A DNA stretch of 64,000 bases from Streptomyces sp. NBC_00683 (lineage in GTDB: Bacteria; Actinomycetota; Actinomycetes; Streptomycetales; Streptomycetaceae), in NCBI RefSeq assembly GCF_036226745.1, contig NZ_CP109013.1, forward strand, positions 2,728,001 to 2,792,000, read 5' to 3'. The notes beneath the pieces are model-generated. The model worked only from the letters and a program-made list of their open reading frames with translations. It ran no database searches and had not been told where the DNA came from. Within the stretch, counting starts at the first letter, position 1. Each line of letters opens with the position of its first letter. Shown piece by piece: positions 1 to 9,718 of the stretch. Position numbers and translations under genes: made by a program.

Positions 1-2706
1 CTGCTCGGGCAGGTCGACCCCGTCGGCCACGGACTGCATACCGAGATCGCAGGCGATGCGCAACAGTCCACTGGTGATCTTGTGCAGCCGTGCGGACTCC
101 ACGACGCCCTCGACCAGGCCGCGGTCCAGCTTCAGTACGTCGATCGGAAGCCGGCGCAGCGCGTTGATCGCCGCATAGCCGCTGCCGAAGCCGTCGAGCG
201 CGATCCGTACGCCGAGCCTGCGCAGCGCGACGAGGCGCTGCTCAAGGTCGTCGAAGGCGATCCGCGGGTCGCTGTCGGCCACTTCGATCATGAGGGCACC
301 GGAGGGCAGTCCGTGCCGGGTGAGGAGCGCTTCCACGGTGCCGAAGGGCCGTGAACGGTCGAGCAGTCGTCCGGCCGACACGCGCACGGACACCGGGACC
401 GGGTGACCGGCCCTGGCCCGCTCGGCGGCCTGCTCGACGGCCTCCTCCAGCAGCCAGCCGCCGAGTTCGGCGGCGCGGTCGCTGTCCTCGGCGACGCGGA
501 GGAACTCCGCGGGGGTGAAGAGGATGCCCTGCGCGGAGCGCCAGCGCGCCTGGGCGGCCACGGCCGCGACGGTGCCGCTGGCCAGGTGGACCACGGGCTG
601 GTGCAGCAGCGCGAACTCGCCGTCCCTCAGGGCCGTGCGCAGCCGCGCCGCGACCTCGGAGCGGCGGACGACCTCGGCCTGCATCTGGGGGGCGTAGAGC
701 TCGACCCTGTCCTTGCCGCTCGCCTTGGCGCGGTACATGGCGAGGTCGGCATTGCGCATGAGGTCCTTGGGGGTGATGGAGGGCTCGGCGAAGGCGACCC
801 CGATGGAGGCCGCCACCCGGACCTCCCCGGTGCCGATCCGGTACGGCTGGGAGAGCGTGAGGCGCAGCCGGTCCGCGATCTCGTGGACCTGGCACTCCCG
901 GGCGGCCTGGTCGCGGGTGCCGTCGCCGACGATGAGCGCGGCGAATTCGTCGCCCCCGAGGCGGGCGGCCGTGTCGGAGGCGCGTACGGACTCCTGGAGG
1001 CGGCGGGCGGCCTGGATGAGCAGCTCGTCGCCCGCCTGGTGGCCGATGGAGTCGTTGACCGCCTTGAAGCCGTCCAGGTCGATGAAGAGCACGGCGGTGC
1101 CCGGGTCGCCGGAGCGCCGGCCGCCGAGCGCCTGGCTGACCCGCGTGGTGAACAGGGCCCGGTTGGGCAGGTCGGTGAGCGGGTCGTGCTCGGCGTTGTG
1201 CTGCAACTGGGCCTGCAGCCGGACCCGTTCGGTCACGTCACGGCTGTTGAGCAGCAGACCGCCCTGGTGACGGTTGACGGTGGACTCGACGTGGAGCCAG
1301 TCACCGGTGCCCGACCTGAAGCGGCATTCGATCCGGGTGGTGGGTTCCTCCCGGGGCGGTGCCGCGAGGAACCGCCGGACCTCGTGGACGACCCCTCCGA
1401 GATCCTCGGGGTGGATGATCGAGGACAGCTCGGCGCCGACGAGGTCGTCGGCGTCGCGCCCGTAGACCCCGGCCGCCGCGGGGCTGACGTAGCGGAGTAT
1501 GCCGGTGGGCGCGGCGATCATGATGACGTCGCTGGAGCCCTGCACCAGGGAGCGGAAGTGGTTCTCCTTCTGCGCCAGCTCGTGGGTGAGCGCGATGTTG
1601 TCGAGGAGCATGATCGCCTGGCGGACGACCAGGGCGAGCACCACCGCGCAGCCGGTGAAGACCACGACCCGGTCGACGGTGCGGCCCTCGACCACGTTGT
1701 ACAGGATGCCGAGGGTGCAGACGGCGGCGGCCAGGTACGGCGTGAGCGCGGCCAGGGAGCCGGCGATGGGACGGCTGGTGGTGCGCGGCTCCCTGGCGTG
1801 CTCGACAGCGTTGTCCTGACTGCGACGGGCGCCCCACGGCGCATAGGCGAGCAGCAGGGATCCCGCGAACCAGCCCGCGTCGAGGAGCTGGCCGGACCGG
1901 TAGGTCGAGCGGAGCAGCGGCGAGGTGAACACCGCGTCGCACAGCACCGTCAGGGCGAGTGCGGCGATGGCCGTGTTCACCGCGGAGCGATTGACGTGGA
2001 CCCGCCGGAAGTGCAGGGCGAGCACCATGGAGACCAGCACGATGTCGAGCAGCGGGTAGGCCAGGGAGAGCGCGGCCCTGGCGACGCTCTCCCCCTCCAC
2101 GTTCGCGACATGGGCGGTGTGGGCGAGCGCGAGGCTCCAGGAGAGCGTGAGCAGGGACCCGCCGATCAGCCAGGCGTCCAGCACCAGGCAGACCCAGCCA
2201 GCCCGGGTGACGGGCCGCTTGGCGAGGACCAGCAGCCCGACGATGGCGGGCGGGGCGAAGCAGAGGAAGAAGACGTCGGCCAGGGACGGGGAGGGCACGG
2301 AGCGCCCCAGCACCACTTCGTACCAGCCCCAGACCGCGTTGCCGCCGGCCGCCATCGCTGAGGAGAGCGAGAACAGCAGCCAGGCGGGCCGGAACCGGCT
2401 GCCGCTCCTGCGTGCGTGGAGGAAGCAGGACACGGCGGCGATCAGGGCGGCGAGGCTGAGGCCGAAGTCGCCCATGAACACGGCCAGTCCGGGCGAGCCC
2501 CAGCCGACCGCCGCCCCCACGGCGTAACCGGCGCAGATGGCGGCGAGGAGCAGCTGGGAGCGCAGTCCCGCGCTCCGGCCGGAGACCGGCCGCCGGGAGA
2601 GCAGCGCCCCGAGGGCGCTCACCGGAGAGCTCCCCGGGCCTGGCCCGGGGTCCTCGGCACCGGTGACCGGCGCCGTCCGCTCTGCCGCGTCGGGTCGTCT
2701 CTCCAT
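1..2706 (-). CDS. Membrane GGDEF protein with PAS and degenerate EAL domain (3' end off window)
   Basis: About 902 residues are visible and the C-terminus lies beyond position 1. Residues ~45-350 are hydrophobic with several membrane spans. A PAS domain follows (~380-495), then a GGDEF domain with an intact GGDEF motif near residue 584 and an RxxD inhibitory site (RASD) five residues before it, so a working, product-inhibited diguanylate cyclase is expected. The C-terminal EAL domain is degenerate: where EAL should stand (~715) the sequence reads AAQ, and DDFG is replaced by DGFG (~832), so phosphodiesterase activity is unlikely. A GTG at 2715 in the same frame is an alternative start and has a G-rich stretch upstream. 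From memory of Streptomyces gene order this could be the CdgC diguanylate cyclase, but that name is not proven here. Confidence 0.9.
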   Translation of the reverse strand, partial: MERRPDAAERTAPVTGAEDPGPGPGSSPVSALGALLSRRPVSGRSAGLRSQLLLAAICAGYAVGAAVGWGSPGLAVFMGDFGLSLAALIAAVSCFLHARRSGSRFRPAWLLFSLSSAMAAGGNAVWGWYEVVLGRSVPSPSLADVFFLCFAPPAIVGLLVLAKRPVTRAGWVCLVLDAWLIGGSLLTLSWSLALAHTAHVANVEGESVARAALSLAYPLLDIVLVSMVLALHFRRVHVNRSAVNTAIAALALTVLCDAVFTSPLLRSTYRSGQLLDAGWFAGSLLLAYAPWGARRSQDNAVEHAREPRTTSRPIAGSLAALTPYLAAAVCTLGILYNVVEGRTVDRVVVFTGCAVVLALVVRQAIMLLDNIALTHELAQKENHFRSLVQGSSDVIMIAAPTGILRYVSPAAAGVYGRDADDLVGAELSSIIHPEDLGGVVHEVRRFLAAPPREEPTTRIECRFRSGTGDWLHVESTVNRHQGGLLLNSRDVTERVRLQAQLQHNAEHDPLTDLPNRALFTTRVSQALGGRRSGDPGTAVLFIDLDGFKAVNDSIGHQAGDELLIQAARRLQESVRASDTAARLGGDEFAALIVGDGTRDQAARECQVHEIADRLRLTLSQPYRIGTGEVRVAASIGVAFAEPSITPKDLMRNADLAMYRAKASGKDRVELYAPQMQAEVVRRSEVAARLRTALRDGEFALLHQPVVHLASGTVAAVAAQARWRSAQGILFTPAEFLRVAEDSDRAAELGGWLLEEAVEQAAERARAGHPVPVSVRVSAGRLLDRSRPFGTVEALLTRHGLPSGALMIEVADSDPRIAFDDLEQRLVALRRLGVRIALDGFGSGYAAINALRRLPIDVLKLDRGLVEGVVESARLHKITSGLLRIACDLGMQSVADGVDLPEQ

Positions 2707-2890
2707 CGGCCGCACACCGTCCGTCGCCCCCTCGCGTTGCGCTTCCTCCCCGGCACCGCCCCTGCCATGGCGCTGCCCCCTTCTGGACGATACACCAGAG
2801 TCGTCACGCAGGGACATAGCTTCTCTACTCTCCGTGACCACCTGGGGTGTTGTCGGAAACCGCGTGCGGAAGCGCCGTTCCGGAGCGTGC

Positions 2891-3841
2891 TCAGCCGGTC
2901 GTGAGTACGAGGTTGTGCACCTGCTCCCCTGCGGCGAAGCGGGTGACCTGGCCGGCCAGCAGACGCTTGGCGCGCGGCAGGAACGCCGAGGTGCTGCCGC
3001 CCACATGGGGGGTGATCAGAACGTTGGGAGCATGCCAGAGCGGATGACCCGCGGGCAGCGGTTCGGGATCGGTGACATCGAGCGCGGCACGCAGCCTGCC
3101 CGACTCGAGTTCGGACAGCAGGGCCGCCGTGTCGACAACGGCTCCCCTGGCAACGTTCACGAGCAGGGCACCGTCCGGCATCGCGGCGAGGAATTCGGCG
3201 CCCACCAGCCCTTGTGTGGAGGGGTTCAGCGGAGTGGACAGAATCACGATGTCGGCTTCGGGCAGCAGTGCGGGCAGCTCCTCGAGCGCGTGTACGGGGC
3301 CGCGCGCGGATGCCCGTGCGGAGCGTGCGACGCGCACCACCCGCGCGCACTCGAAGGGTTCGAGCCTGTCCTCGATGGCCGCGCCGATCGATCCGTACCC
3401 CACGACGAGTACGGACTTGTCGGCGAGGGCGGGGTAGAAGCCCGAGAGCCACTCCTCCTTGTCCTGGCCGTGCACGAAGCCCGGGAATCCGCGCAGCGAG
3501 GCCAGGATCAGGGCGAGGGCGAGCTCTGCGGTCGACGCCTCGTGCACACCCTTGGCATTGCACAGCCGTACGCCGTCGGGCAGGAGGCCGAGCCCCGGCT
3601 GCACATGGTCGATGCCCGCGGACAGCGTCTGCACGACCCGGACGCCGGTCATCTCCTTGAGCGGGCGGACGGCGACCTCCGGCCCCTTCATGTACGGAAC
3701 GACGTAGAAGGCGCAGTCGGCGGGGTCCGCCGGGTAGTCCCGGCCGCCGTCCCAGAATCGGTAGTTGAGACCCTCGGGGAGCCCGTCGATCTCGTCGGCC
3801 GCGATCGGCAGCCACACATCGGTAGCAGGTGTCGAAGTCAT
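2891..3841 (-). CDS. D-isomer 2-hydroxyacid dehydrogenase
   Basis: 316 residues, normal for the family. It would reduce a 2-keto acid to the D-2-hydroxy acid, or the reverse, with a nicotinamide cofactor in the cytoplasm. The Rossmann motif GYGSIG is at 148-153 and the catalytic triad is readable: Arg in NVARGAVVD (232), Glu in DPEPLP (260) and His in TPHVGG (279). The second strand after the Rossmann motif ends in basic residues (VVRVARSAR) rather than an acidic residue, which suggests NADPH preference (inference). The substrate is unknown. It is divergent from the aldo/keto reductase, with 95 bases between the start codons that must hold both promoters. Confidence 0.92.
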   Translation of the reverse strand: MTSTPATDVWLPIAADEIDGLPEGLNYRFWDGGRDYPADPADCAFYVVPYMKGPEVAVRPLKEMTGVRVVQTLSAGIDHVQPGLGLLPDGVRLCNAKGVHEASTAELALALILASLRGFPGFVHGQDKEEWLSGFYPALADKSVLVVGYGSIGAAIEDRLEPFECARVVRVARSARASARGPVHALEELPALLPEADIVILSTPLNPSTQGLVGAEFLAAMPDGALLVNVARGAVVDTAALLSELESGRLRAALDVTDPEPLPAGHPLWHAPNVLITPHVGGSTSAFLPRAKRLLAGQVTRFAAGEQVHNLVLTTG

Positions 3842-3936
3842 GGTCAGGAGGCTATGCGAAGGCCACGGGGCGGCAGAGGCTACTTTGGGGTCCGGAGTGG
3901 TCCCGCGACGGCGGGACCGAGGGAGGGTTCGGGGAG

Positions 3937-4929
3937 TTGGAGCGCAGGACTATCGGTGCGGCGGCACTCGCCGTGGGCGCGGTCGGGCTGGGGTGCATGC
4001 CGATGAGCTGGGCCTACAGCACGTCGCAGCAGCGCGGCGACCGTTCGCTGCGGACGGTGCACGCCGCACTGGACGCCGGCGTCCACCTGCTCGACACCGC
4101 CGACATGTACGGCCCGTTCACCAACGAGCTGCTGGTCGGTCGCGCGCTCAAGGGGCGCCGGTCCGACGCCTTCCTCTCCACCAAGTGCGGGCTGCTGGTG
4201 GGCGATCAGCACATCGTCGCCAACGGGCGCCCCGGCTATGTGCGGCGGGCCTGCGATGCCTCGCTGCGGCGGCTGCAGACCGATGTGATCGATCTGTACC
4301 AACTGCACAGGGCCGACCCCGAGGTGCCGGTGGAGGAGACCTGGGGCGCGATGGCGGACCTGGTGACCGCGGGCAAGGTCCGGTCGCTCGGACTGTGCGC
4401 GGTGGGAGCACGGGCGGCGCGGCGGCCGGGGTCCCGGATGCACGACGGAACGATCCGGCAGCTGGAGCGGGTGCAGCAGGTCTTCCCCGTCAGCGCGGTC
4501 GAGGCGGAGCTCTCCGTGTGGTCTCCGGAGGCGCTGGACCAGCTGCTGCCCTGGTGCACGGCGCGGGGTGTCGGCCTGCTGGCGGCGATGCCGCTGGGCA
4601 ACGGCTATCTGACGGGGACTCTGAAGCCGGGCCAGGGCTTCGAACCGGACGATCCGCGGGCCAGGCACCCGCGGTTCACGGCGGAGATGATGGCGGCGAA
4701 CCAGCCGGTGGTGGCGGGTCTGCGGCGGATCGCGGAGCGGCACGGGGCCACCCCCGCCCAGGTGGCACTGGCCTGGGTGCTGCGGCAGGGCCGGTATGTG
4801 GTTCCCGTGCCCGGCGCGAAGCAGGAGCGGTGGGCCGTGGAGAACGCGGGGGCGGCGGACCTGGTCCTCACGGACCGGGACGTGGCGGAGATCGCCGGAC
4901 TGCCGAGGGCCCGCGGCTCGTGGGACTGA
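3937..4929 (+). CDS. Aldo/keto reductase
   Basis: 330 residues from a TTG start preceded by GGGAGGG nine bases upstream. The frame stays open further upstream to 3829, but that extension crosses the divergent promoter region and has no comparable ribosome site. NADPH-dependent (beta/alpha)8-barrel oxidoreductase. The catalytic tetrad can be seen: Asp53 in DTADMYG, Tyr58, Lys83 in LSTKCG and His in LYQLHRAD (~124). The C-terminal cofactor motif is VVPVPGAKQERW. Most similar in layout to the YccK/Tas-like AKRs. Physiological substrate unknown. Confidence 0.9.
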   Translation: MERRTIGAAALAVGAVGLGCMPMSWAYSTSQQRGDRSLRTVHAALDAGVHLLDTADMYGPFTNELLVGRALKGRRSDAFLSTKCGLLVGDQHIVANGRPGYVRRACDASLRRLQTDVIDLYQLHRADPEVPVEETWGAMADLVTAGKVRSLGLCAVGARAARRPGSRMHDGTIRQLERVQQVFPVSAVEAELSVWSPEALDQLLPWCTARGVGLLAAMPLGNGYLTGTLKPGQGFEPDDPRARHPRFTAEMMAANQPVVAGLRRIAERHGATPAQVALAWVLRQGRYVVPVPGAKQERWAVENAGAADLVLTDRDVAEIAGLPRARGSWD

Positions 4930-5022
4930 TCACGCGGCGGGAGAATTGGCGAAGATCGGGAACCCGCGGGCCGGCAGCGGTGTAAGAACAGTAGTCATGC
5001 TGCCGTCGAAAGGATCGGTGCT

Positions 5023-6237
5023 GTGCGCGGTGCTGTGTTCGGATCTGTGCAAACTCCTGTGGTGCGCAAGGGGGTAGTGGCCCTGCTGGCGGCAGCTTCG
5101 CTGCTGCTGTCCGCCGCCTGTTCCTCCGGCGGTGGGTCCGGTGACACGGCGGGCCGTGAGGGTGACGCCTCGCCCCCGGCGAGCTCCTCCGCTCCGCCCT
5201 CCTCTTCGAGCCCCGCGGCCGATCTGCCGCCGGCCAAGGGCTCCGTGGAGGTGGTCTCGACGCTCACGGAGGACCTCGCGTCGCCGTGGGGGCTGGCGGC
5301 GCTGCCCGGTGGTGATCTGCTGGTGGCTTCGCGCGACGGGGCGACGATCAGCCGGATCGACGGGGAGAGCGGGAAGAAGACCCTGCTGGGCTCCGTTCCC
5401 GGCGTCGCCCCCGGCGGTGAGGGCGGGCTGCTGGGCCTGGCGGTCGCCCCGACGTACGGCGCGGACCATCTGGTGTACGCGTACTTCACCACCGAGTCGG
5501 ACAACCGCATCGCACGCATGCAGTACGACGAGCGGAAGCCTGCCGGCCAGCAGCTCGGCGCCCCGGACACGATCCTGCGGGGCATCCCGAAGGGCTCCGT
5601 CCACAACGGCGGACGGATCGCGTTCGGCCCGGACCGCATGCTGTACGCGGGCACGGGCGAGACGGGCGACACGGGTCTCGCCCAGGACAGGACGTCCCTG
5701 GCGGGCAAGATCCTGAGGATGACGCCGGACGGTGAGCCGGTCCACGGCAACCCCGAGGCGGACTCGGTGGTGTATTCGTACGGGCACCGCAATGTCCAGG
5801 GGCTGGCCTGGGACAGCCGCAAGCAGCTCTGGGCGGCCGAGTTCGGCCAGGACACCTGGGACGAACTGAACCGCATCGAGCCGGGGAAGAACTACGGCTG
5901 GCCGGACGTCGAGGGCAAGAAGGACGAGAAGGGTTTCGTCGACCCGGTGGCCCAGTGGAAGACCTCCGAGGCGTCCCCGAGCGGTATCGCGTATGCCGAG
6001 GGCTCGATCTGGATGGCGGGCCTGCGCGGTGAGCGGCTCTGGCGGATTCCGCTGTCCGGCACGGCGGGCAAGGAACCATTGGCAGCGCCCCAGGCGTTCC
6101 TCGAGGGGAAGTACGGCCGGCTGCGGACCGTGCTCGCTGCGGGCGGCGACAAGCTGTGGCTGGTCACGAGCAATACGGACGGACGTGGCACCCCGAAGCC
6201 GGGGGACGACCGGATCCTGCTGCTGAAGGTGCGCTAG
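5023..6237 (+). CDS. Lipoprotein PQQ-dependent sugar (sorbosone-type) dehydrogenase
   Basis: 404 residues from GTG with AAAGGA eight bases upstream. The N-terminus is a lipoprotein signal ending LLLSAAC (Cys about residue 33), followed by a Ser/Pro/Gly-rich linker to ~70. The rest is a six-bladed beta-propeller of the glucose/sorbosone dehydrogenase family, starting SPWGLAALPGGDLLV and containing HNGGRIAFGPDRMLY with the catalytic-type His, GHRNVQGLAWD and the EFGQDTWDELN/NYGWP blocks. It is predicted to be anchored outside the membrane and to oxidise an aldose or a similar sugar. Whether PQQ is actually bound in Streptomyces is uncertain. Confidence 0.88.
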   Translation: MRGAVFGSVQTPVVRKGVVALLAAASLLLSAACSSGGGSGDTAGREGDASPPASSSAPPSSSSPAADLPPAKGSVEVVSTLTEDLASPWGLAALPGGDLLVASRDGATISRIDGESGKKTLLGSVPGVAPGGEGGLLGLAVAPTYGADHLVYAYFTTESDNRIARMQYDERKPAGQQLGAPDTILRGIPKGSVHNGGRIAFGPDRMLYAGTGETGDTGLAQDRTSLAGKILRMTPDGEPVHGNPEADSVVYSYGHRNVQGLAWDSRKQLWAAEFGQDTWDELNRIEPGKNYGWPDVEGKKDEKGFVDPVAQWKTSEASPSGIAYAEGSIWMAGLRGERLWRIPLSGTAGKEPLAAPQAFLEGKYGRLRTVLAAGGDKLWLVTSNTDGRGTPKPGDDRILLLKVR

Positions 6238-6273
6238 CGACCACCGGGCGGCATGTCGGAGGGAGCACGGACG

Positions 6274-6483
6274 GTGTTCAACTTCTTCGAGGAGCTGTTC
6301 GCGCCGGGCCGTAAGCACACGGCCGAGGAGCAGAGACGGCTGGAGCTGAGCCGCGTGGACCTGGGCATCGGCGACCCTGCCCGGGGCCCGATAGACCTCA
6401 CCTCCGGCCGGGTGACGGTGCGCCGCCCGACGACGGACCCGTCCGGAGGCGGCCCGTCCGGAGGCGGCCCGTCCGGCGACTGA
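6274..6483 (+). CDS. DUF6191 small protein
   Basis: 69 residues if started at GTG 6274, which has GGAGGGA eight bases upstream. An ATG at 6253 in frame lacks a good ribosome site. The first ~50 residues (FNFFEELFAPGRKHTAEEQ... RVDLGIGDPARGPIDL) are the conserved DUF6191 pattern seen across Streptomyces. The C-terminus holds two perfect PSGGG repeats made by a tandem 15-base unit. Function unknown. It follows the sugar dehydrogenase by 36 bases and may be cotranscribed with it. Confidence 0.75.
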   Translation: MFNFFEELFAPGRKHTAEEQRRLELSRVDLGIGDPARGPIDLTSGRVTVRRPTTDPSGGGPSGGGPSGD

Positions 6484-6554
6484 GGACACCCCGCCGCCGC
6501 CCGAGCGGGCGCGTGCGGCCTCCGCAGCCGCGCCGAACCGGCCGAGCCCGCACA

Positions 6555-9500
6555 TCACCTCGCCGGGTACAACCGGAACCGGTGCGCGAGCGCGGCAGCC
6601 TCGCCCCGGCTGGAGACGTTCAGCTTGGCGAGGATGTTGGAGACGTGCACGCTCGCGGTCTTCGGCGAGATGTAGAGCTCCTCGGCGATCCTGCGGTTGG
6701 TGTATCCCGCGGCGACCAGCCGGTGCACTTCCTGCTCCCGGGTCGTCAGGCCGAAGGACTCGATCGCGTCCACGGCCGGGGCGGGTGCGGCAGGGTGGAC
6801 CCCGCCGTCGGCGCCCCCGGCACCCACGACGTCCGCCTCGTCCACGTCGCCCCCGGTTGCCCCCACGTCCCGTACTCCCCGCGCGGGCGCCGCGAGCGTG
6901 ATGCGGGCACGGCCGGCGAGCAGCTCGACGCTCTCCACGAGCGGCCGGGCTCCGAGCCGCTCCGCCACCGTGTGGGCCTCGCGCAGGAGGGCCGCGGCCG
7001 AGGCTCTTTCACCGGCCCCTGACGCGGTGAGTATCGCCTCCGCCCAGCGGTGCCGGATCCGGGCCAGTTCGAAGGGCCGCTGCAGAGGCGCGAAGGCCGC
7101 GGCGGCGCGGGACCAGTGGTCCGGGGTGTCGGCGCCCTCCGCACGGGCCAGTTCCGCCTCGACCAGCACCCCGTAGGCCGCCCACACGGGGACGAGCATC
7201 GGCAGCCGCTTGAGGTGGCCGCGGATGCGTTCGAGGATCGCCGGACGGCCCGGCTCGGTGGCGGGCAGCCCGCGCGCATCGGCCTCCATCGACGCAGCGA
7301 CGTCCAGCAGCGGCAGGGCGTAGCGCTGGGTGCCCGTCGGGAAGCCCTCCTCGGACTGCGCCTCGAACGCTGCCCGCGCCTCGGGGAGCCGGCCCTGCTG
7401 GGCGGCCAGTTCCATGGCGTACCGGACGGGGCTGATCCGATGCTGGGGCTGCGGGTCGTGACGGCCCAGCAGGCGCCGGTTGAGCGCCAGTTGCTCCTCC
7501 GCCTCGCCGTAGTCGCCGCGGGCGAGTGCCAGCTCCGTGCGGCGTGAGGCTATGAGCCCCTGGGACTTGCGGGACCGCGCGACCAGGTCCGCCGCGTCGA
7601 GGGCCACCCGGCTCTCGTCCCAGCGCCCCAGGGAGAAGTACGACTGCGCCTGGTTGGCCCGGACCCAGGCTTCGGAGTCGGGGATGCCGTGGCTGTGGCA
7701 GATCCGGATGCCGTGGTCGGCGGCTGCCACGGCTTCCAGGGAGCGGCCCGCGGACTCGAGCGAGGACGGCAGGTTGATGCTGGCACGGCTCATCACGCCC
7801 ACCAGGTGCAGCTCTTCGGCCCGATCGCGGACGGCGTACATCTCGGCGACCCCCTCCTCGACGCCGCCCGCGTCGATGGTGAGCCAGCCACGGGTGAGCC
7901 GGGCGTGCAGCTGGATGTACTCGTCGCCGACGAGGCGTGCGTACTCCACGGCACGGTCGGCCGCGACCAGCGTGTCCGGGCCAGGCCGGTGCAGGGCGCC
8001 CCAGCTCGCCACGTTGGCCAGTACGTCCGCGTGCACCGACGAGGGGTGCAGACCGCGCACCAGCTCCTGTGCCGTGGCCAGTTCCTTCCAGCCGTCGCCC
8101 CGGGACAGATGATGTGTCAGCAGGGAACGCTGCACCCAGAACCATGCCGCGCGCAGGGGGTCCGGGTCGCCGTCCAGGACGCGCAGGGCCTTCTTGGCGA
8201 TGGCCAGGGCCCGTTCGCGGTCGCCGCCGAAGCGCGCGGCGACGGTGGCCTCGGCCATGAGGTCGAGGTAGCGCATCGGTGCCGTCTGGGGGTCGCAGCC
8301 GCAGCCCGGGTAGACCTCGGCGTAGTCGATCGGGCGCAGGGTGGCGCGTACCTCTTCCGGCGCGTGGTCCCACAGCTCCATGGCCCGTTCCAGCAGGCGC
8401 AGTTGCTCGGAGTAGGCGTAGCGGCGGCGGGCCTCGACCGAGGCGCCCAGCACGGCGGGCAGGGCTCTGGCCGGGTCTTGGGCGGCGTACCAGTAGCTGG
8501 CGAGCCGGGCGGCGCGTTCCTCGGCGCGTACGAGGGACGGGTCGGCCTCCAGGGCTTCGGCGTAGCGGCGGTTGAGGCGGTTGCGTTCGCCGTGCAGCAG
8601 GTCGTCGCTGACGGCCTCGCGGACCAGGGAGTGCCGGAAGCGGTATCCGTCGGAGTCGGGGGCCGGCATCAGCAGGTTGGCGCCGACGGCTGCCCGCAGC
8701 GCTTCGTCGAGGTCGTCCTCGGCCAGCCCGGCGACGGCGGCCAGGAGCGTGTGCTCGACCGTGGAGCCTCCCTCGGCGAGGATCCTGGCGATCCGCTGGG
8801 CGTTCTCGGGCAGTGCCTCGACACGTACGAGCAGGAGGTCGCGCAGCGAGTCGGAGAGCCGGGAGCTGTCACCGCAGCACTCCACGCTGCGGGCGAGTTC
8901 CTCGACGAAGAAGGCGTTGCCGTCGGAGCGGTCGAAGATCTCGTCGACGAGCGCGGCGTCGGGCGTCGCGGCGAGGATGCCGGTGAGCTGCCGGCCGACC
9001 TCGGCGAGGCTGAACCGGTCGAGTTCGATGCGGCGGACCGTGCGGAGCCGGTCCAGCTCCGCCAGGAGGGGGCGCAGGGGGTGACGGCGGTGGACGTCGT
9101 CGGCGCGGTACGTACCGATGACGACGAGTCGGCCGTCGCGCAGGGTGCGGAAGAGATAGGCGAGGAGGTGCCGGGTGGAGGTGTCGGCCCAGTGCAGGTC
9201 CTCCAGGACGAGGACGACCGTACGGGCGGCGGAGATGCGCTCCAGCATCCGGGCGGCGAGTTCGAAGAGACGGGCGGTGCCGTGCTCGTCGTTCGACGTC
9301 CGGTCCGCTTCACCCAGTTCGGGCAGCAGCCGGGCCAGTTCGCCCTCCTGCCCCGCGAGTGCCTCGGTCAGTTCCTCGGGCAACGCGCGGCGCAGGGCGC
9401 GCAGTGCCGTGGAGAAGGGGGCGTACGGCAGGCCGTCGGCCCCGATCTCCACACAGCTGCCGACGGCCACGACGGCCTCGCGGCGGGAGGCCACCGTGAG

Positions 9501-9716
9501 GAACTCCTCAACCAGCCGGGTTTTGCCGACCCCTGCCTCGCCACCGATGAGCAGTGCCTGCGGTTCGCCTGCCGAGGCGCGGGCGAGCGCATCGGTGAGC
9601 GAGGCGAGTTCACCGGCTCGGCCGACGAACACGGGGCTGACGGTGTTGGTCTCCACATCGCTGAGCATCGCATACGGGTGCGACTCCGCGATGGTCGCGG
9701 AAGGACGGGCGGCCAT
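6555..9716 (-). CDS. Large ATP-binding LuxR (LAL-type) transcriptional regulator
   Basis: 1053 residues, typical of LAL regulators. Order: AAA/ATPase module with Walker A GEAGVGKT (59-66) and Walker B VVLVLEDLHWAD, a long helical tetratricopeptide-like middle (roughly 380-900), and a C-terminal LuxR helix-turn-helix (LTTREQEVHRLVAAGYTNRRIAEEL, last ~65 residues). An alanine/glycine-rich linker precedes the HTH. It should activate transcription in response to ATP and a small-molecule signal that the sequence does not reveal. The start lies two bases after the stop of the 61-residue gene upstream and has no obvious Shine-Dalgarno, so its translation is probably coupled to that gene. Confidence 0.92.
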   Translation of the reverse strand: MAARPSATIAESHPYAMLSDVETNTVSPVFVGRAGELASLTDALARASAGEPQALLIGGEAGVGKTRLVEEFLTVASRREAVVAVGSCVEIGADGLPYAPFSTALRALRRALPEELTEALAGQEGELARLLPELGEADRTSNDEHGTARLFELAARMLERISAARTVVLVLEDLHWADTSTRHLLAYLFRTLRDGRLVVIGTYRADDVHRRHPLRPLLAELDRLRTVRRIELDRFSLAEVGRQLTGILAATPDAALVDEIFDRSDGNAFFVEELARSVECCGDSSRLSDSLRDLLLVRVEALPENAQRIARILAEGGSTVEHTLLAAVAGLAEDDLDEALRAAVGANLLMPAPDSDGYRFRHSLVREAVSDDLLHGERNRLNRRYAEALEADPSLVRAEERAARLASYWYAAQDPARALPAVLGASVEARRRYAYSEQLRLLERAMELWDHAPEEVRATLRPIDYAEVYPGCGCDPQTAPMRYLDLMAEATVAARFGGDRERALAIAKKALRVLDGDPDPLRAAWFWVQRSLLTHHLSRGDGWKELATAQELVRGLHPSSVHADVLANVASWGALHRPGPDTLVAADRAVEYARLVGDEYIQLHARLTRGWLTIDAGGVEEGVAEMYAVRDRAEELHLVGVMSRASINLPSSLESAGRSLEAVAAADHGIRICHSHGIPDSEAWVRANQAQSYFSLGRWDESRVALDAADLVARSRKSQGLIASRRTELALARGDYGEAEEQLALNRRLLGRHDPQPQHRISPVRYAMELAAQQGRLPEARAAFEAQSEEGFPTGTQRYALPLLDVAASMEADARGLPATEPGRPAILERIRGHLKRLPMLVPVWAAYGVLVEAELARAEGADTPDHWSRAAAAFAPLQRPFELARIRHRWAEAILTASGAGERASAAALLREAHTVAERLGARPLVESVELLAGRARITLAAPARGVRDVGATGGDVDEADVVGAGGADGGVHPAAPAPAVDAIESFGLTTREQEVHRLVAAGYTNRRIAEELYISPKTASVHVSNILAKLNVSSRGEAAALAHRFRLYPAR

Positions 9717-9718
9717 CG

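Noticed and set aside
403..2361. 652-residue plus-strand open frame
   Set aside because: Antisense to the GGDEF protein. High GC3 creates long open frames on the other strand; it has no domain and no ribosome site.
2803..2838. GTCAC ... GTGAC upstream of the GGDEF gene as a BldD site
   Set aside because: The half-sites are 26 bases apart, too far for a recognisable BldD box.
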